Assembly (NCBI RefSeq): GCF_000426505.1
Contig: NZ_KE384531.1
Coordinates: forward strand, 62,001-126,000
Direction of reading: 5' to 3'
Origin: Nisaea denitrificans DSM 18348
GTDB lineage: Bacteria; Pseudomonadota; Alphaproteobacteria; Thalassobaculales; Thalassobaculaceae
Length of the DNA stretch: 64,000 bases
The translations under genes and the position numbers were made by a program. Below are positions 1-9,117 of this stretch, one piece after another; within the stretch, counting starts at the first letter, position 1, and each line of letters starts with the position of its first letter. Below the pieces are notes generated by a model, which saw only the letters and a program-made list of their open reading frames with translations, had not been told where the DNA came from and did not search any database.

Positions 1-998
1 GGCGTCTCCGCGGCGGGTTCGACAGTCGCTACTGCTTCGCTGCTTGACGGAGCAACAGGTATCTCTGTGTCGATGCTTGTCGCTGCTGCCGTTTCAGGCG
101 CGGCCGGAGCCGTTTCCGAGGGGCTTACCGCTATCGGTATGTCGTCTGACTGGGGCGCGGGTTCCGGGCTTGCCGATGCCGCGACTGGTGTTGTGACAAC
201 TGGTGCCACGGTTGTCGCCTCGGCTGCAGGCTCTCCTGCCCGCTCTGGCTGCGCTGAAGCGACTTCGGTCTGCGTTGGGGCGGAAGGCTCTTTGCTGGAA
301 GCCTGCGCCGTAGTGACGACGCCAACTGCGGTAGGCTGCGTCGTGGCCGACGCGCTTTCCGTTGTTGTCGGGGTGTCGATTGCAGGCTCTTCCAGAAGGA
401 AGGCCAGCCGGTCCGGTACTTTGGGCGTGAGATCGGAGACCGCGGTTTCCGAGGTCGAGAAATAATACCAGCCGCCGTAGCTGAGAGCCGCGAGGAAGAC
501 ACCGACAAATACCAATGCCCCGCCGGGTACTTTTCCTTCGGGCGCCGGTGACGGGAACGAGAGTTGCGTCGGTTCCTGCAGCTTTTTGGCTTCGGCCTTG
601 AAGTCAGTGATCAACGTCGCTGCGTCGAGATCAAGAAGTTGTGCGTAGCTGCGAACATATCCGATGGCATAGGTCAGTCCGGGAAGACTGTCGAAGTCCC
701 CGTTTTCCAGTGCATCAAGATAGCTGCGCTGGATGCGCAGTTGCTGGGCAATGTCCTGAAGAGAGAGATCTCTTTCAATACGGTGCCGCTGCAAGATTTC
801 GCCTACTGCAGACCCGTGTTCGGCTTGTTCAACCTGGGGGAGCGGATTTCGCTCAGCAGGGGCAGTGCCTTTCGTTTTGGAGACAAGGCTTGGCGACGCA
901 AAAGGTTTCACCGTCGCTGCTTGCGGCGTAGTGTTTGCGGTCTTTGACTTTGCGGCATCTTCGATATGCCGGAGTCTTAACTTTGCTTTTGCGCTCAT
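1..998 (-). CDS. rodZ: RodZ-like helix-turn-helix membrane protein (partial, 3' end outside window)
   Basis: The reading frame is open from an ATG at 998 to the window edge (about 332 codons) and has no stop, so the C-terminus is missing. After about 70 polar residues comes an HTH_25-type domain (LQDIAQQLRIQRSYLDALEN, then GDFDSLPGLTYAIGYVRSYA), the signature of the cytoplasmic part of RodZ, which in known bacteria ties MreB to the membrane. A single membrane segment follows (GALVFVGVFLAALSYGGWYY), then a long Ala/Pro/Thr/Glu-rich periplasmic linker that runs off the window. A DUF4115 domain would be expected beyond it. The gene lies downstream of ptsP on the same strand, 173 bp away. RodZ is well supported by the domain order; other HTH-TM proteins are possible. 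Confidence 0.8.
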   Translation of the reverse strand, partial: MSAKAKLRLRHIEDAAKSKTANTTPQAATVKPFASPSLVSKTKGTAPAERNPLPQVEQAEHGSAVGEILQRHRIERDLSLQDIAQQLRIQRSYLDALENGDFDSLPGLTYAIGYVRSYAQLLDLDAATLITDFKAEAKKLQEPTQLSFPSPAPEGKVPGGALVFVGVFLAALSYGGWYYFSTSETAVSDLTPKVPDRLAFLLEEPAIDTPTTTESASATTQPTAVGVVTTAQASSKEPSAPTQTEVASAQPERAGEPAAEATTVAPVVTTPVAASASPEPAPQSDDIPIAVSPSETAPAAPETAAATSIDTEIPVAPSSSEAVATVEPAAET

Positions 999-1171
999 AT
1001 CATCCACGACCTGGTTGCCCGCGAATATTGCGTCTGTTTGGCTACACAATTTTTGCAGTTATTATTCCGAAAAACTCACTGCGACACCATGGAGTAACCA
1101 ACCGTCAAAGCCAAGTTAGATTAAATTCTCTAATGAATCAATGATCTATTCGGATTTTTCGATCTGGAGAC

Positions 1172-3445
1172 TCAGGTTGGGATTTGATGATCGCGTGCGA
1201 AAGCCTTCAAATGATCAGTGATGCGACCTTCCTGCGTTTCCAGTAATCTAGACATAAGTACTTGCAAGTCGCTGTAATTTAACGATCTTACGGTTTCTTT
1301 GATCGGGCCGATCGAGGCTGCCGCCATGGATAAACGGTGATAGCCGATTCCGATGAGGGCCATTGCTCCAATTCTTGATCCGGCCATCTCTCCACATAAA
1401 GTCAATGGCTTATCGTGCTTTTTACATGCATTGGATATATCTCTGAGCAGTCGGAGAAAGGGAACGGACACGGCATCGTACCGATGGGTCACGCGCTGGT
1501 CTCCCCGGTCCGCTGCGAAGAAGAACTGCTGTAGATCGTTGCTGCCGACAGAGAGAAAGTCGACTCTGCTCAAGATTTCGGGAAGTTGCCATGCCAGAGA
1601 CGGAACCTCGAGCATGCTGCCAAGACGCAACTTCGCCGGCAGAATGTCGCCGCGCCGCACCGCCCGTTCGAGCTCCCGGTCAAGAATAGAGCGGGCCGTA
1701 TCGAACTCCGCAACGGTGGAAACCATTGGAAACATCAAATCGACCGGCTTGCCGGCAGAGGCTCGTAAAATCGCGCGGATCTGGTTGCGCAGGAGGCTCG
1801 GGTGATCGACGGATATCCGGATCGACCTCCAGCCGAGGGCTGGATTGTCTCCGGGGTCATGGTCGAACGCCTGGATGTGTTTGTCGCCACCCGCATCCAG
1901 GGTGCGGAAGGTGACGGGCCGTCCGCTCGCCGCGTCGAGGACACGGCGATAGACGTCGGTCTGTTGCGACACGTCCGGGATGTCACGACGGACGATGAAG
2001 GGGATCTCGGTCCGGTAAAGCCCGATCCCCTCGGCCCCGGTAGCATCGAGTTGCTGCAGGTCGAACATCAAGCCGACATTCAGCAACAGGCTGATATCGA
2101 CGCCGTCCAGCGTCCGGGCCGGCTGGTCGCGGAGTGCCTGATAGCGTGCTTTGGTTTCTGCCTGGGCACGCAGACCTGCACGGAAAGAATCCTGAACGTC
2201 TTCTGTCGGCCGCAGCAGGACCTGGCCGTTGTCGGCATCGATAATCAGGTGGTCGCCCGGATTGACCTCGCTCAGCAGTCCAGGGATGTTGCCGAGGACC
2301 GGGATGTCCAGAGCCCGTGCGACGATGGCGACATGCGCTGTTGCCGAGCCTTCCTCGAGGACGAGGCCGGCAAGGTGTGTGCGGTCGTAGTCGAGCAGCT
2401 CGGCGGGGCCCATTGACCGGGCGACGACGATATAGGGCTGATCGTCGTCGATACTCCCCGCGACATCGCCATTCTCTTCTTCATCGGCGAGCTGGGCGAG
2501 CAGGCGGTTCGTCAAATCCTCGAAATCGGCGAGGCGTTCGCGCAGATAGGGGTTCTGCACCGAGCCGAGACGGGCCCGCATGTCGGCGCGTGAGCGTTGC
2601 ACTGCGGCTTCCGCGGTCAGGCCGTTGTCGATCGCGTCGTTCATCCGGGTCAGCCAGCCGCGGTCATGGGCGATCATGCGGAAGGTCTCGAGTACGTCAC
2701 GATGTTCGCCGGCCTCGGCGAGGTCTGGCGCCGAGAGCAGTGTGTCGATGCGTGAGCGCACGCTCTGCATGGCGTTGTCGAGCCGTTCCTTTTCGATCGC
2801 CGGGTTGTCGGCAACGACACGGCGGATCGCGGTGCTCGGTCTGTGGAAATGTGCGATCCCGATCCCGACGCCGGGGGCAACCGACTGACCGGCGAGGCGA
2901 ACGGGGGCATCGTGCTTGTTCTCTTGCCCGTCGAGAACGCCGTTGGCGAGCAGTTCCGCCAGAACCATAGCGAAGGTCTCGAGCGTCTCGATCTCTTCGT
3001 CGGAATACTGCCGGCGGGACCGGTTCTGGACCACCAGCACGCCGAGAACACGGTCGGCGCGCATCACCGGCACGCCGGCGAGGGACTGGTAGATCTCCTC
3101 GCCGGTTTCCGGGAAATAGGCGAACTTCGGATGGGATTGCGCGTCCGATAGGGCGAGCGACTGGGCGCGCGCTGCGATGTCGCCGACAAGGCCCTCGCCG
3201 AAATGCATCAGCGTGCGGTGGACGGCGTCCTTGTTCAGGCCCTCGGTAGAACAGAGTTCCAGCAGGTTATCTGAACGGCGGACATAGATTGAGCAGACCT
3301 CTGCGGCCATGTCGGCGCCGATGATCGAGGTGATGCTGTCGAGACGTTCCTGCGGCGCGCGCGTATCCGCCATCACATCGCGCAGTCTGCGCAACATGGT
3401 GCGGGAGTTGCGGCCGAAGCCGTTCTGCTCGACCGCCGCCGTCAT
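1172..3445 (-). CDS. ptsP: Phosphoenolpyruvate-protein phosphotransferase PtsP (EI-Ntr)
   Basis: 757 aa, full length for the nitrogen-PTS enzyme I. The N-terminus (about residues 30-165) is a GAF domain, which separates EI-Ntr from the sugar-PTS enzyme I. The HPr-binding/N-terminal PEP-utiliser region follows from about 190, then the phospho-histidine swivel domain with TAHVAIVARALDIPVLG (active-site His371), then the PEP-binding barrel (LYRTEIPF, GSNDLQQFFFAADR, LCGEMAG). In the family it passes phosphate from PEP to NPr and then EIIA-Ntr (PtsN), linking nitrogen status to K+ transport and stress control. Its ATG is 3 bp after the lysC stop, so the two are probably co-transcribed, the usual alphaproteobacterial order. 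Confidence 0.95.
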   Translation of the reverse strand: MTAAVEQNGFGRNSRTMLRRLRDVMADTRAPQERLDSITSIIGADMAAEVCSIYVRRSDNLLELCSTEGLNKDAVHRTLMHFGEGLVGDIAARAQSLALSDAQSHPKFAYFPETGEEIYQSLAGVPVMRADRVLGVLVVQNRSRRQYSDEEIETLETFAMVLAELLANGVLDGQENKHDAPVRLAGQSVAPGVGIGIAHFHRPSTAIRRVVADNPAIEKERLDNAMQSVRSRIDTLLSAPDLAEAGEHRDVLETFRMIAHDRGWLTRMNDAIDNGLTAEAAVQRSRADMRARLGSVQNPYLRERLADFEDLTNRLLAQLADEEENGDVAGSIDDDQPYIVVARSMGPAELLDYDRTHLAGLVLEEGSATAHVAIVARALDIPVLGNIPGLLSEVNPGDHLIIDADNGQVLLRPTEDVQDSFRAGLRAQAETKARYQALRDQPARTLDGVDISLLLNVGLMFDLQQLDATGAEGIGLYRTEIPFIVRRDIPDVSQQTDVYRRVLDAASGRPVTFRTLDAGGDKHIQAFDHDPGDNPALGWRSIRISVDHPSLLRNQIRAILRASAGKPVDLMFPMVSTVAEFDTARSILDRELERAVRRGDILPAKLRLGSMLEVPSLAWQLPEILSRVDFLSVGSNDLQQFFFAADRGDQRVTHRYDAVSVPFLRLLRDISNACKKHDKPLTLCGEMAGSRIGAMALIGIGYHRLSMAAASIGPIKETVRSLNYSDLQVLMSRLLETQEGRITDHLKAFARDHQIPT

Positions 3446-3448
3446 GCC

Positions 3449-4678
3449 TTAGCTCGCCGGCGGCCCGTCGAGGCCGTATGCAGTGTGAAGAGCTCGGACC
3501 GCCAGTTCAGTATATTCAGCGGCGATCAGGACGCTGACCTTGATCTCCGAAGTCGAGATCACCTGGATGTTGATGCCCTTGTCGGCCAAGGTGTGGAACA
3601 TCGTTTTGGCGACGCCCGGCTGGGAGCGCATGCCGACGCCGACGACCGAGACCTTGGCAACGTTCGGGTCCGCGTTGATTTCCTTGAAGCCGAGTTCGTC
3701 CTTCAATTTCTCCAGCACCTGGCGGGCGCGTTCGAGATCGGTCTTGCCGACAGTGAAAGTCATATCGGTGGTGTTGCCGTCCTCGGTGACGTTCTGGACG
3801 ATCATGTCGACGTTGACGGCAGCATCGGCAAGGCTGCCGAAGATCGACCCGGCAACGCCCGGCCGGTCCGGCACATGGCGCACGGTGACCTTGGCTTCTT
3901 CGGGGCTGTAGGCAATGCCGCTGACGATTTGCTGTTCCACGATCTCATCCTCATCACAGACCAGGGTGCCCGGGGCTTCTATGAAGCTGGAGAGCACCTG
4001 GAGCCTGACATTGTGCTGCATGGCGAGCGCGACGGAGCGCGTCTCCAGCACTTTGGCCCCTTGAGAGGCCAGTTCCAACATTTCCTCGTAGGTAATCCGG
4101 TCGATCTTCCGGGCCGACGGTACGATCCGAGGGTTGGTCGTATAGACGCCGTCAACATCCGTGTAGATATCGCAGCGGTCCGCATCGAGCGCCGCGGCAA
4201 GGGCAACGGCCGAGGTGTCGGAGCCGCCGCGGCCGAGCGTGGTAATCCTGTTGTCCGGCCCGATGCCCTGGAAACCCGCGAGGACGGCAACCTGACCTTG
4301 CTCGAAGCGTTTGACGATCTCGTCGGTCTCTATGTTCTCGATCCGGGCCTTGCTATGCACACCGTCAGTCCGGAATGGCAACTGCCAGGCAAGCCAGGAG
4401 CGGGCGTTGACGCCGATATTCTGCAGGGCCATGGCCAGCAAGCCGCTCGTCACCTGTTCGCCGGTCGAGACGATGGTGTCGTATTCGCGGGCGTCATGTA
4501 GGACGCTCATCTCACGGGCATAACCGACCAACTGATTCGTGACCCCGGCCATTGCAGAGACGATGACGGCTACTTCGTTGCCGGCATCGACCTCTTTCTT
4601 GACTCGCTGAGCCACATTCTTGATGCGTTCAATATCGGCGACGGACGTGCCGCCGAACTTTTGCACGATACGCGCCAT
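3449..4678 (-). CDS. lysC: Aspartate kinase
   Basis: 409 aa. It phosphorylates aspartate, the first step towards lysine, threonine, methionine and diaminopimelate. The amino-acid-kinase fold starts with VQKFGGTSVADIERI and contains TLGRGGSDTSAVALAAALDA and the YTDVDGVYTTNPRIV loop. Two C-terminal ACT domains (about 265-335 and 345-405) are the allosteric feedback module; the second contains SVVGVGMRSQPGVAKTMF. Length and architecture match the monofunctional class with alpha/beta subunits. It is the first gene of a minus-strand run with ptsP and is divergent from ubiG, so the promoter should lie in 4679-4815. Confidence 0.96.
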   Translation of the reverse strand: MARIVQKFGGTSVADIERIKNVAQRVKKEVDAGNEVAVIVSAMAGVTNQLVGYAREMSVLHDAREYDTIVSTGEQVTSGLLAMALQNIGVNARSWLAWQLPFRTDGVHSKARIENIETDEIVKRFEQGQVAVLAGFQGIGPDNRITTLGRGGSDTSAVALAAALDADRCDIYTDVDGVYTTNPRIVPSARKIDRITYEEMLELASQGAKVLETRSVALAMQHNVRLQVLSSFIEAPGTLVCDEDEIVEQQIVSGIAYSPEEAKVTVRHVPDRPGVAGSIFGSLADAAVNVDMIVQNVTEDGNTTDMTFTVGKTDLERARQVLEKLKDELGFKEINADPNVAKVSVVGVGMRSQPGVAKTMFHTLADKGINIQVISTSEIKVSVLIAAEYTELAVRALHTAYGLDGPPAS

Positions 4679-4815
4679 TTCGTTCCGCTTTTCAGGAATG
4701 TATCCCCAATGCCCAAAACCGGAACGCGAGCGTTCCTAATGGCTCCCGGCGGGGCTATACATAGCGACACGTCGCGGTCCCGGCAAGGCCGGGCTCGGTG
4801 TTGAATGGAGCGCCC

Positions 4816-5577
4816 ATGAACCAGAAGAACGCAGCCGCCAGCACGATCGATCCGGAAGATGTCGCACGCTTCTCCGCCGTGGCGGCGGAATGGTGGGATA
4901 TGGAGGGACCTTTTGCCCCGCTGCATAAATTCACTCCTGTCCGTCTCGGATTGATCAGGGAGTGGTTGAGCGACCATTTCGTTCTGCCCGAGGCCGCAGG
5001 GACACCGTTCGATGGTTTGAAGGTGCTCGACATCGGATGCGGCGGTGGCCTGATCTCTGAGCCGCTCACCCGACTAGGCGCCACGGTGACGGGAATTGAC
5101 GCGGACGCACGGACCATCGGGACAGCGCGGCTGCATGCCGAGCAGATGGGCCTTGAGATCGATTACCGGGTTTCTCTGGCGGAAGACCTGGCCGCTGAAA
5201 TGCCGGGAGCATTCGATGCGGTGATTGCCTCTGAAGTGATCGAGCATGTTGCCGATCCGGCGCTTTTTGCGGGATCTCTTGCCAAGCTGGTTCGTCCGGG
5301 TGGTGCTGTCTTCGTCACCACGCTGAACCGAACGATGAAATCGCTTCTGTTCGGAAAGTTTGCGGCCGAATATGTGCTGCGCTGGGTGCCCGCCGGCACC
5401 CATGACTGGCGGCAGTTCCTGACACCGGAAGAGTTGGGGGCGTTGTTGACCGAGGCTGGGCTGGTGTTGGCAGAGAAGACCGGGATCCGTTTCGATCCGC
5501 TGAGCGATTCGTTCGAGCGCTCGTCGGATCTGGGAATTAATTACGCCATGCTGGCGGTTCGTCCGGAAGCTGCCTGA
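4816..5577 (+). CDS. ubiG: Ubiquinone biosynthesis O-methyltransferase UbiG
   Basis: 253 aa from ATG 4816. A GTG at 4798 is in frame, but GGAG at 4807-4810 sits at normal distance from the ATG. The N-terminal ARFSAVAAEWWDMEGPFAPL and PVRLGLIREW are characteristic of UbiG, and SAM motif I is VLDIGCGGGLISEPLTRLGA. Post-motif regions include VIASEVIEHV and GTHDWRQFLTPEEL, both typical of the family. It performs both O-methylations of the ubiquinone ring using SAM, in the cytoplasm at the membrane surface. It is divergent from lysC and its stop abuts that of the convergent DUF1178 gene with no gap. Confidence 0.95.
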   Translation: MNQKNAAASTIDPEDVARFSAVAAEWWDMEGPFAPLHKFTPVRLGLIREWLSDHFVLPEAAGTPFDGLKVLDIGCGGGLISEPLTRLGATVTGIDADARTIGTARLHAEQMGLEIDYRVSLAEDLAAEMPGAFDAVIASEVIEHVADPALFAGSLAKLVRPGGAVFVTTLNRTMKSLLFGKFAAEYVLRWVPAGTHDWRQFLTPEELGALLTEAGLVLAEKTGIRFDPLSDSFERSSDLGINYAMLAVRPEAA

Positions 5578-6033
5578 TCAGGCGTCGCTTTTTGGCACCC
5601 AGGGGATGGCGCCAAACTCGATCCCTTCGTCTCGCAGGGCCTCAGCTTCGGTGGCGCTGGTTTCTCCGTAAATGCCGTGCGGATCTGTTTCGCCGTAATG
5701 GATCTTTCGTGCTTCCTCGGCGAAATCCTTGCCGACATAGTCGAAATTACTCTCCACCTCGGAACGGAGCGCGGCGAGCTTCTGACGAATCTCGATCATT
5801 TCCGGCGGCACTTCGTTGATCGCAGGCACGGTATCGGTATGTGGCGGCTCTCTGTCGCTCTTCTTCTTGGAGGAGGAGACATTGGGGGCCATCAGGGCTT
5901 TGGAGACATAGGACGAGCCACAGCTTGGGCAGGTCAGCAGACTGGCGTCTGCCTGCTTGTCGTAGGCCGCGCTATCGCGAAACCAAGCGTCGAAGCTGTG
6001 ATCCTTGTCGCACCGTAATCTGTATTTGATCAT
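5578..6033 (-). CDS. DUF1178 family protein
   Basis: 151 aa. The start IKYRLRCDKDHSFDAWF and the zinc-ribbon-like pair LTCPSCGSSYVSKALMAP match the DUF1178 family found throughout alphaproteobacteria; the family has no established function. The middle is charged and probably flexible (SSKKKSDREPPH), and the C-terminal half (RQKLAALRSEVESNFDYVGKD, EEARKIHYGETDPHGIYGE) is the most conserved-looking part. It is convergent with ubiG with directly adjoining stop codons and divergent from the aminotransferase fusion. A small zinc-binding protein of unknown role is the most that can be said. Confidence 0.88.
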   Translation of the reverse strand: MIKYRLRCDKDHSFDAWFRDSAAYDKQADASLLTCPSCGSSYVSKALMAPNVSSSKKKSDREPPHTDTVPAINEVPPEMIEIRQKLAALRSEVESNFDYVGKDFAEEARKIHYGETDPHGIYGETSATEAEALRDEGIEFGAIPWVPKSDA

Positions 6034-6135
6034 CCAACTGACCCACTGTCATCCTGTCAGCTATCAGGTAGCATGCTGTCGAAATAGTGTAATATTCACT
6101 AATAAGCCAGTGTGTCGTTGCGCGGGGGACAAAGT

Positions 6136-8268
6136 GTGAGCGATCCGGACGGCAAGACCCTGGGGCAGCGAGACGCCGCCCATCATTTGCATCCTTTCAC
6201 GGATAACCGGGAACTCGCGGACGCGGGTGGGCCGACCGTGATCGAGCGGGGCGAGGGCTGTTACCTCTGGGACGATCAGGGGCATCGATATCTCGACGCG
6301 CTTGCCGGTCTGTGGTGCGTCAATGTCGGATACGGCCGCAAAGAGTTGGCCGACGTAGCTGCCCGTCAAATGCAGCAGCTTGCCTACTACAACACCTTCT
6401 TCAACACGACGACGGCGCCGACGGTTGAATTGGCGGAGACGCTGGCGGCCTTAATGCCTGGCCATCTCAATACCGCCTTGTTCGCGAATTCCGGCTCCGA
6501 AGTCTGCGACAGTGCGATCCGTCTGGCGCGCTTTTATTGGCAACTGGTCGGCAAACCGTCGAAGCGGATCGTGATCGGCCGGGAGGAAGGGTATCACGGC
6601 TCCACTTTGGCTACGATCAGCGCCGGCGGGGTCGGGGCCATGCACGCGCAGGGCGGCATCGGCATGCCGGATTTCGCTCATATCGAGGCGCCATACAAAT
6701 TCCTGCGCGGCCAGGACATGTCCGAGGCGGCGTTCGCGCAGCAGGCTGCGCACGCCCTTGAGATCAAGATCAAGGAGTTGGGCGCAGAGAACGTCGCGCT
6801 CTTCATCTGCGAGCCGATCCAGGGGGCAGGCGGCCTGATTTTTCCGCCGGAAGGCTATCTCCAGGAGGTTCAGAGGATTTGCCAGCGCCATGACGTGCTG
6901 TTCGTCCTGGATGAGGTGATCAGCGCGTTCGGCCGGCTCGGCGCCTGGTCGGCGGCGGAACTGTTTGGTCTCAGCCCCGATTTCATCACCTTGGCGAAGG
7001 GCCTGTCTTCCGGCTACCAGCCTATTTCGGCGCTGATGATTTCGGACCCGATCGCGGACAAGCTGCGCGATGCGGAAGGCGGACTTGCCCACGGTTTTAC
7101 CTATTCCGGGCATCCGGTTGCAGCCGCCGTGGCGCTGGAGAACCTGAATATCCTGAAACGGGAAAAGCTGATTGAGCGGGTCGCGCAGGATATCGGCCCT
7201 TATTTCCAGCGCGCGCTTACCCGTCTTGCAGGCCATCCACTGGTCGGCGAAGTGCGCAGCCTTGGGCTGCTTGGAGCGGTGGAGCTGATCCAGGACAAGG
7301 CCCGGCATATCCTGTTCGATCCGCCCGGCGTGGTTGCCGCGGTTTGCCGTGAGAACCTCAGGGAGCGGGGCATCATTGTGCGCGCCGTGCGGGATACACT
7401 GCTGATCGCGCCGCCTTTCGTGGTCACGCACGATCAGGTCGACGATATCGTGGATACGCTTGAAGCAGCTCTGGAATACATCCGCAAAGAGCTGGGCATT
7501 ATCGCCGAGGAGCAGAAGGTTGCCGACGTGGTTGAACACACGGCGGAGCCGCTCGCCGGTAAGGTAGCGCTTGTCACGGGTGCTTCCCGCGGGATCGGTG
7601 CCGAGGTCGCCCGGGTTTTCGCCCGTGCCGGCGCCACCGTTTTTCTGCTTGCGCGTGATGCAGAAGGACTCGCCGCCCGGCAGGCGGAGATAGAGGCGGA
7701 AGGAGGTACTGCAGTGTCAGTTCCAGCCGACCTCAGCCGCCCCGAAGGGATGGCAGTGCTGCTGGAAGCTATCGAGAATGGCGGCGGGCGGCTTGATGTA
7801 CTTGTTCTCAATGCCGCGGTGCTGGGGGATCTTAAACCCTTGCCGGATATTGAAAACGCATCCTGGGACAGGGTGATCGATCTCAATCTCAGCGCGGCGT
7901 TCCGACTTTTGGCTGCGCTGCATCCGCTGCTGTCCGCGTCCAATGCCGGCCGGTGTATCTTCGTCACTTCCGGGGCTGCCCGGGGGGCGCATGCGAACTG
8001 GGGCGCCTATGCGGCAAGCAAGGCCGGTATTGAGGCCATGATGCGTGTTTATGCCGCTGAGAACAGGAAGTTCGGCATCCGGGCAAACGCCGTCGATCCT
8101 GGCGCGATGCGCACAGGCATGCGCGCCACGGCTTTTCCTGATGAGGACCCGGGCTCGGTCTCACCGGTCAAGGCGGCTGGTCCGGTTTTCCTGCGGCTCG
8201 CGGTTGCGGATTGCTCGTTCTCCGGCGCGGTCATCCCTGTGCTTGATAAAGCCGAGGCAGCGGAATGA
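6136..8268 (+). CDS. Fusion: class III aminotransferase + short-chain dehydrogenase
   Basis: 710 aa from GTG 6136, chosen because GGGGGA at 6124-6129 precedes it; GTG 6112 and TTG 6118 are in-frame alternatives. Residues about 20-455 form a PLP fold-type I class III aminotransferase of the omega-amine/putrescine:pyruvate kind: LCVNVGYG-like substrate loop (LAGLWCVNVGYGRKEL), LFANSGSEVCDSAIRLAR, FVLDEVISAFGRLG (PLP Asp) and LAKGLSSGYQPISALM (Schiff-base Lys). After a roughly 20-residue linker, residues about 475-705 form a classical SDR: VALVTGASRGIGAEVARVF (Rossmann TGxxxGxG), LNAAV (NAG equivalent), VTSGA and YAASKAGIE (YxxxK). No stop or frameshift separates them. The arrangement suggests coupled amine-aldehyde-alcohol or imine chemistry, but the substrate is unknown. 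The next gene overlaps by 4 bp. Confidence 0.85.
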   Translation: MSDPDGKTLGQRDAAHHLHPFTDNRELADAGGPTVIERGEGCYLWDDQGHRYLDALAGLWCVNVGYGRKELADVAARQMQQLAYYNTFFNTTTAPTVELAETLAALMPGHLNTALFANSGSEVCDSAIRLARFYWQLVGKPSKRIVIGREEGYHGSTLATISAGGVGAMHAQGGIGMPDFAHIEAPYKFLRGQDMSEAAFAQQAAHALEIKIKELGAENVALFICEPIQGAGGLIFPPEGYLQEVQRICQRHDVLFVLDEVISAFGRLGAWSAAELFGLSPDFITLAKGLSSGYQPISALMISDPIADKLRDAEGGLAHGFTYSGHPVAAAVALENLNILKREKLIERVAQDIGPYFQRALTRLAGHPLVGEVRSLGLLGAVELIQDKARHILFDPPGVVAAVCRENLRERGIIVRAVRDTLLIAPPFVVTHDQVDDIVDTLEAALEYIRKELGIIAEEQKVADVVEHTAEPLAGKVALVTGASRGIGAEVARVFARAGATVFLLARDAEGLAARQAEIEAEGGTAVSVPADLSRPEGMAVLLEAIENGGGRLDVLVLNAAVLGDLKPLPDIENASWDRVIDLNLSAAFRLLAALHPLLSASNAGRCIFVTSGAARGAHANWGAYAASKAGIEAMMRVYAAENRKFGIRANAVDPGAMRTGMRATAFPDEDPGSVSPVKAAGPVFLRLAVADCSFSGAVIPVLDKAEAAE

Positions 8269-8825
8269 GCGGGGCGCGCGCCAAAACGGGATCTGTCCAG
8301 GCGGTATCAAGTTGGGTCGAGCGGTTTGCCGATCTGGTGCCGAAAGACGTTGAGGTCCTCGATGTCGCCTGCGGCGCGGGGCGTCACGGCCGGTTCTTTC
8401 GCAGCAGGGGGAATCCGGTTGTCATGCTGGACCGGAACATCGCGCCCGTCGCCGATATGGCCGCCGACCCGGACGTTCAGCTTGTCGCATTCGATTTGGA
8501 AGCCGGACGACCCTGGCCGCTTGCCGACCGTCGGTTCGGCTGTGTTGTCGTGACGAACTATCTGCACCGGCCGATCATGCGGGATATCGTTGCGGCCGTT
8601 GCTCCGGGTGGGATGCTGATCTACGAGACTTTCGCCAGAGGTAACGAGGCTTTTGGCCGGCCTAAAAACCCGGATTTCCTGCTGCACAATGAAGAACTCC
8701 TGATTTTATGCAGACCTGAACTCAGGGTTATCGCATTTGAAGACCTGACGGTAACCGTTCCGGCGCCAGCCTGTATCCAGCGGATCGCAGCGGTCAGAAA
8801 TATGCCCCAGATAGCTGATAATTAA
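8265..8825 (+). CDS. Class I SAM-dependent methyltransferase (TehB-like)
   Basis: 186 aa. It starts inside the previous stop (ATGA overlap), so translation is probably coupled to the aminotransferase-SDR fusion. SAM motif I is VEVLDVACGAGRHGRFFRSR, followed by VVMLDRNI (acidic loop region) and VVVTNYLHRPIMRDIVAAV with APGGMLIYETFARGNE, which resemble the small TehB/UbiE-like methyltransferases often found behind an SDR gene in alphaproteobacteria. The C-terminus ends at about the usual length with IAAVRN. The substrate cannot be read from the sequence. Confidence 0.85.
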   Translation: MSGARAKTGSVQAVSSWVERFADLVPKDVEVLDVACGAGRHGRFFRSRGNPVVMLDRNIAPVADMAADPDVQLVAFDLEAGRPWPLADRRFGCVVVTNYLHRPIMRDIVAAVAPGGMLIYETFARGNEAFGRPKNPDFLLHNEELLILCRPELRVIAFEDLTVTVPAPACIQRIAAVRNMPQIADN

Positions 8826-9117
8826 TCTCACCGCGGTTAGGTATGGTTGGGCATGGTGAGAATTCATGATTGAAAAACGCGCACACGCCCTACGGGGCGT
8901 TGCGGGGCTTGGCCTTGTCACATACGCTTTGGTGCTATGCTGTAAGAATAATCAGCGCCTAAAATAGCGCAAACAGAGCGAGGCGGGCCGGATCTGGGTG
9001 ACGGCTGGAACCGGAACGAAAGGAACAAGGGGGGTGGCTTGGAGTTGTGTCGGACGATGAAAAATCATCGTCGGCCATCCATAGCCACGGCGCATGGCAA
9101 CGCCGATGGAGGGGAAT
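8826..9117 (+). other. Intergenic region with a hairpin upstream of the PAS-like gene
   Basis: About 290 bp without a gene. It holds an inverted repeat at 9053-9072 (arms GACGATGA and TCATCGTC around AAAA), about 45 bp before the next start codon, which could be a 5'-UTR hairpin or an operator. The preceding 150 bp is moderately AT-rich and probably carries the promoter, but no clear -35/-10 pair stands out. Confidence 0.4.

Noticed and set aside
6085-6101. TAGTG...CACTA inverted repeat before the aminotransferase fusion.
   Set aside because: Arms are only 5 bp in AT-rich DNA; too weak to list as an operator.
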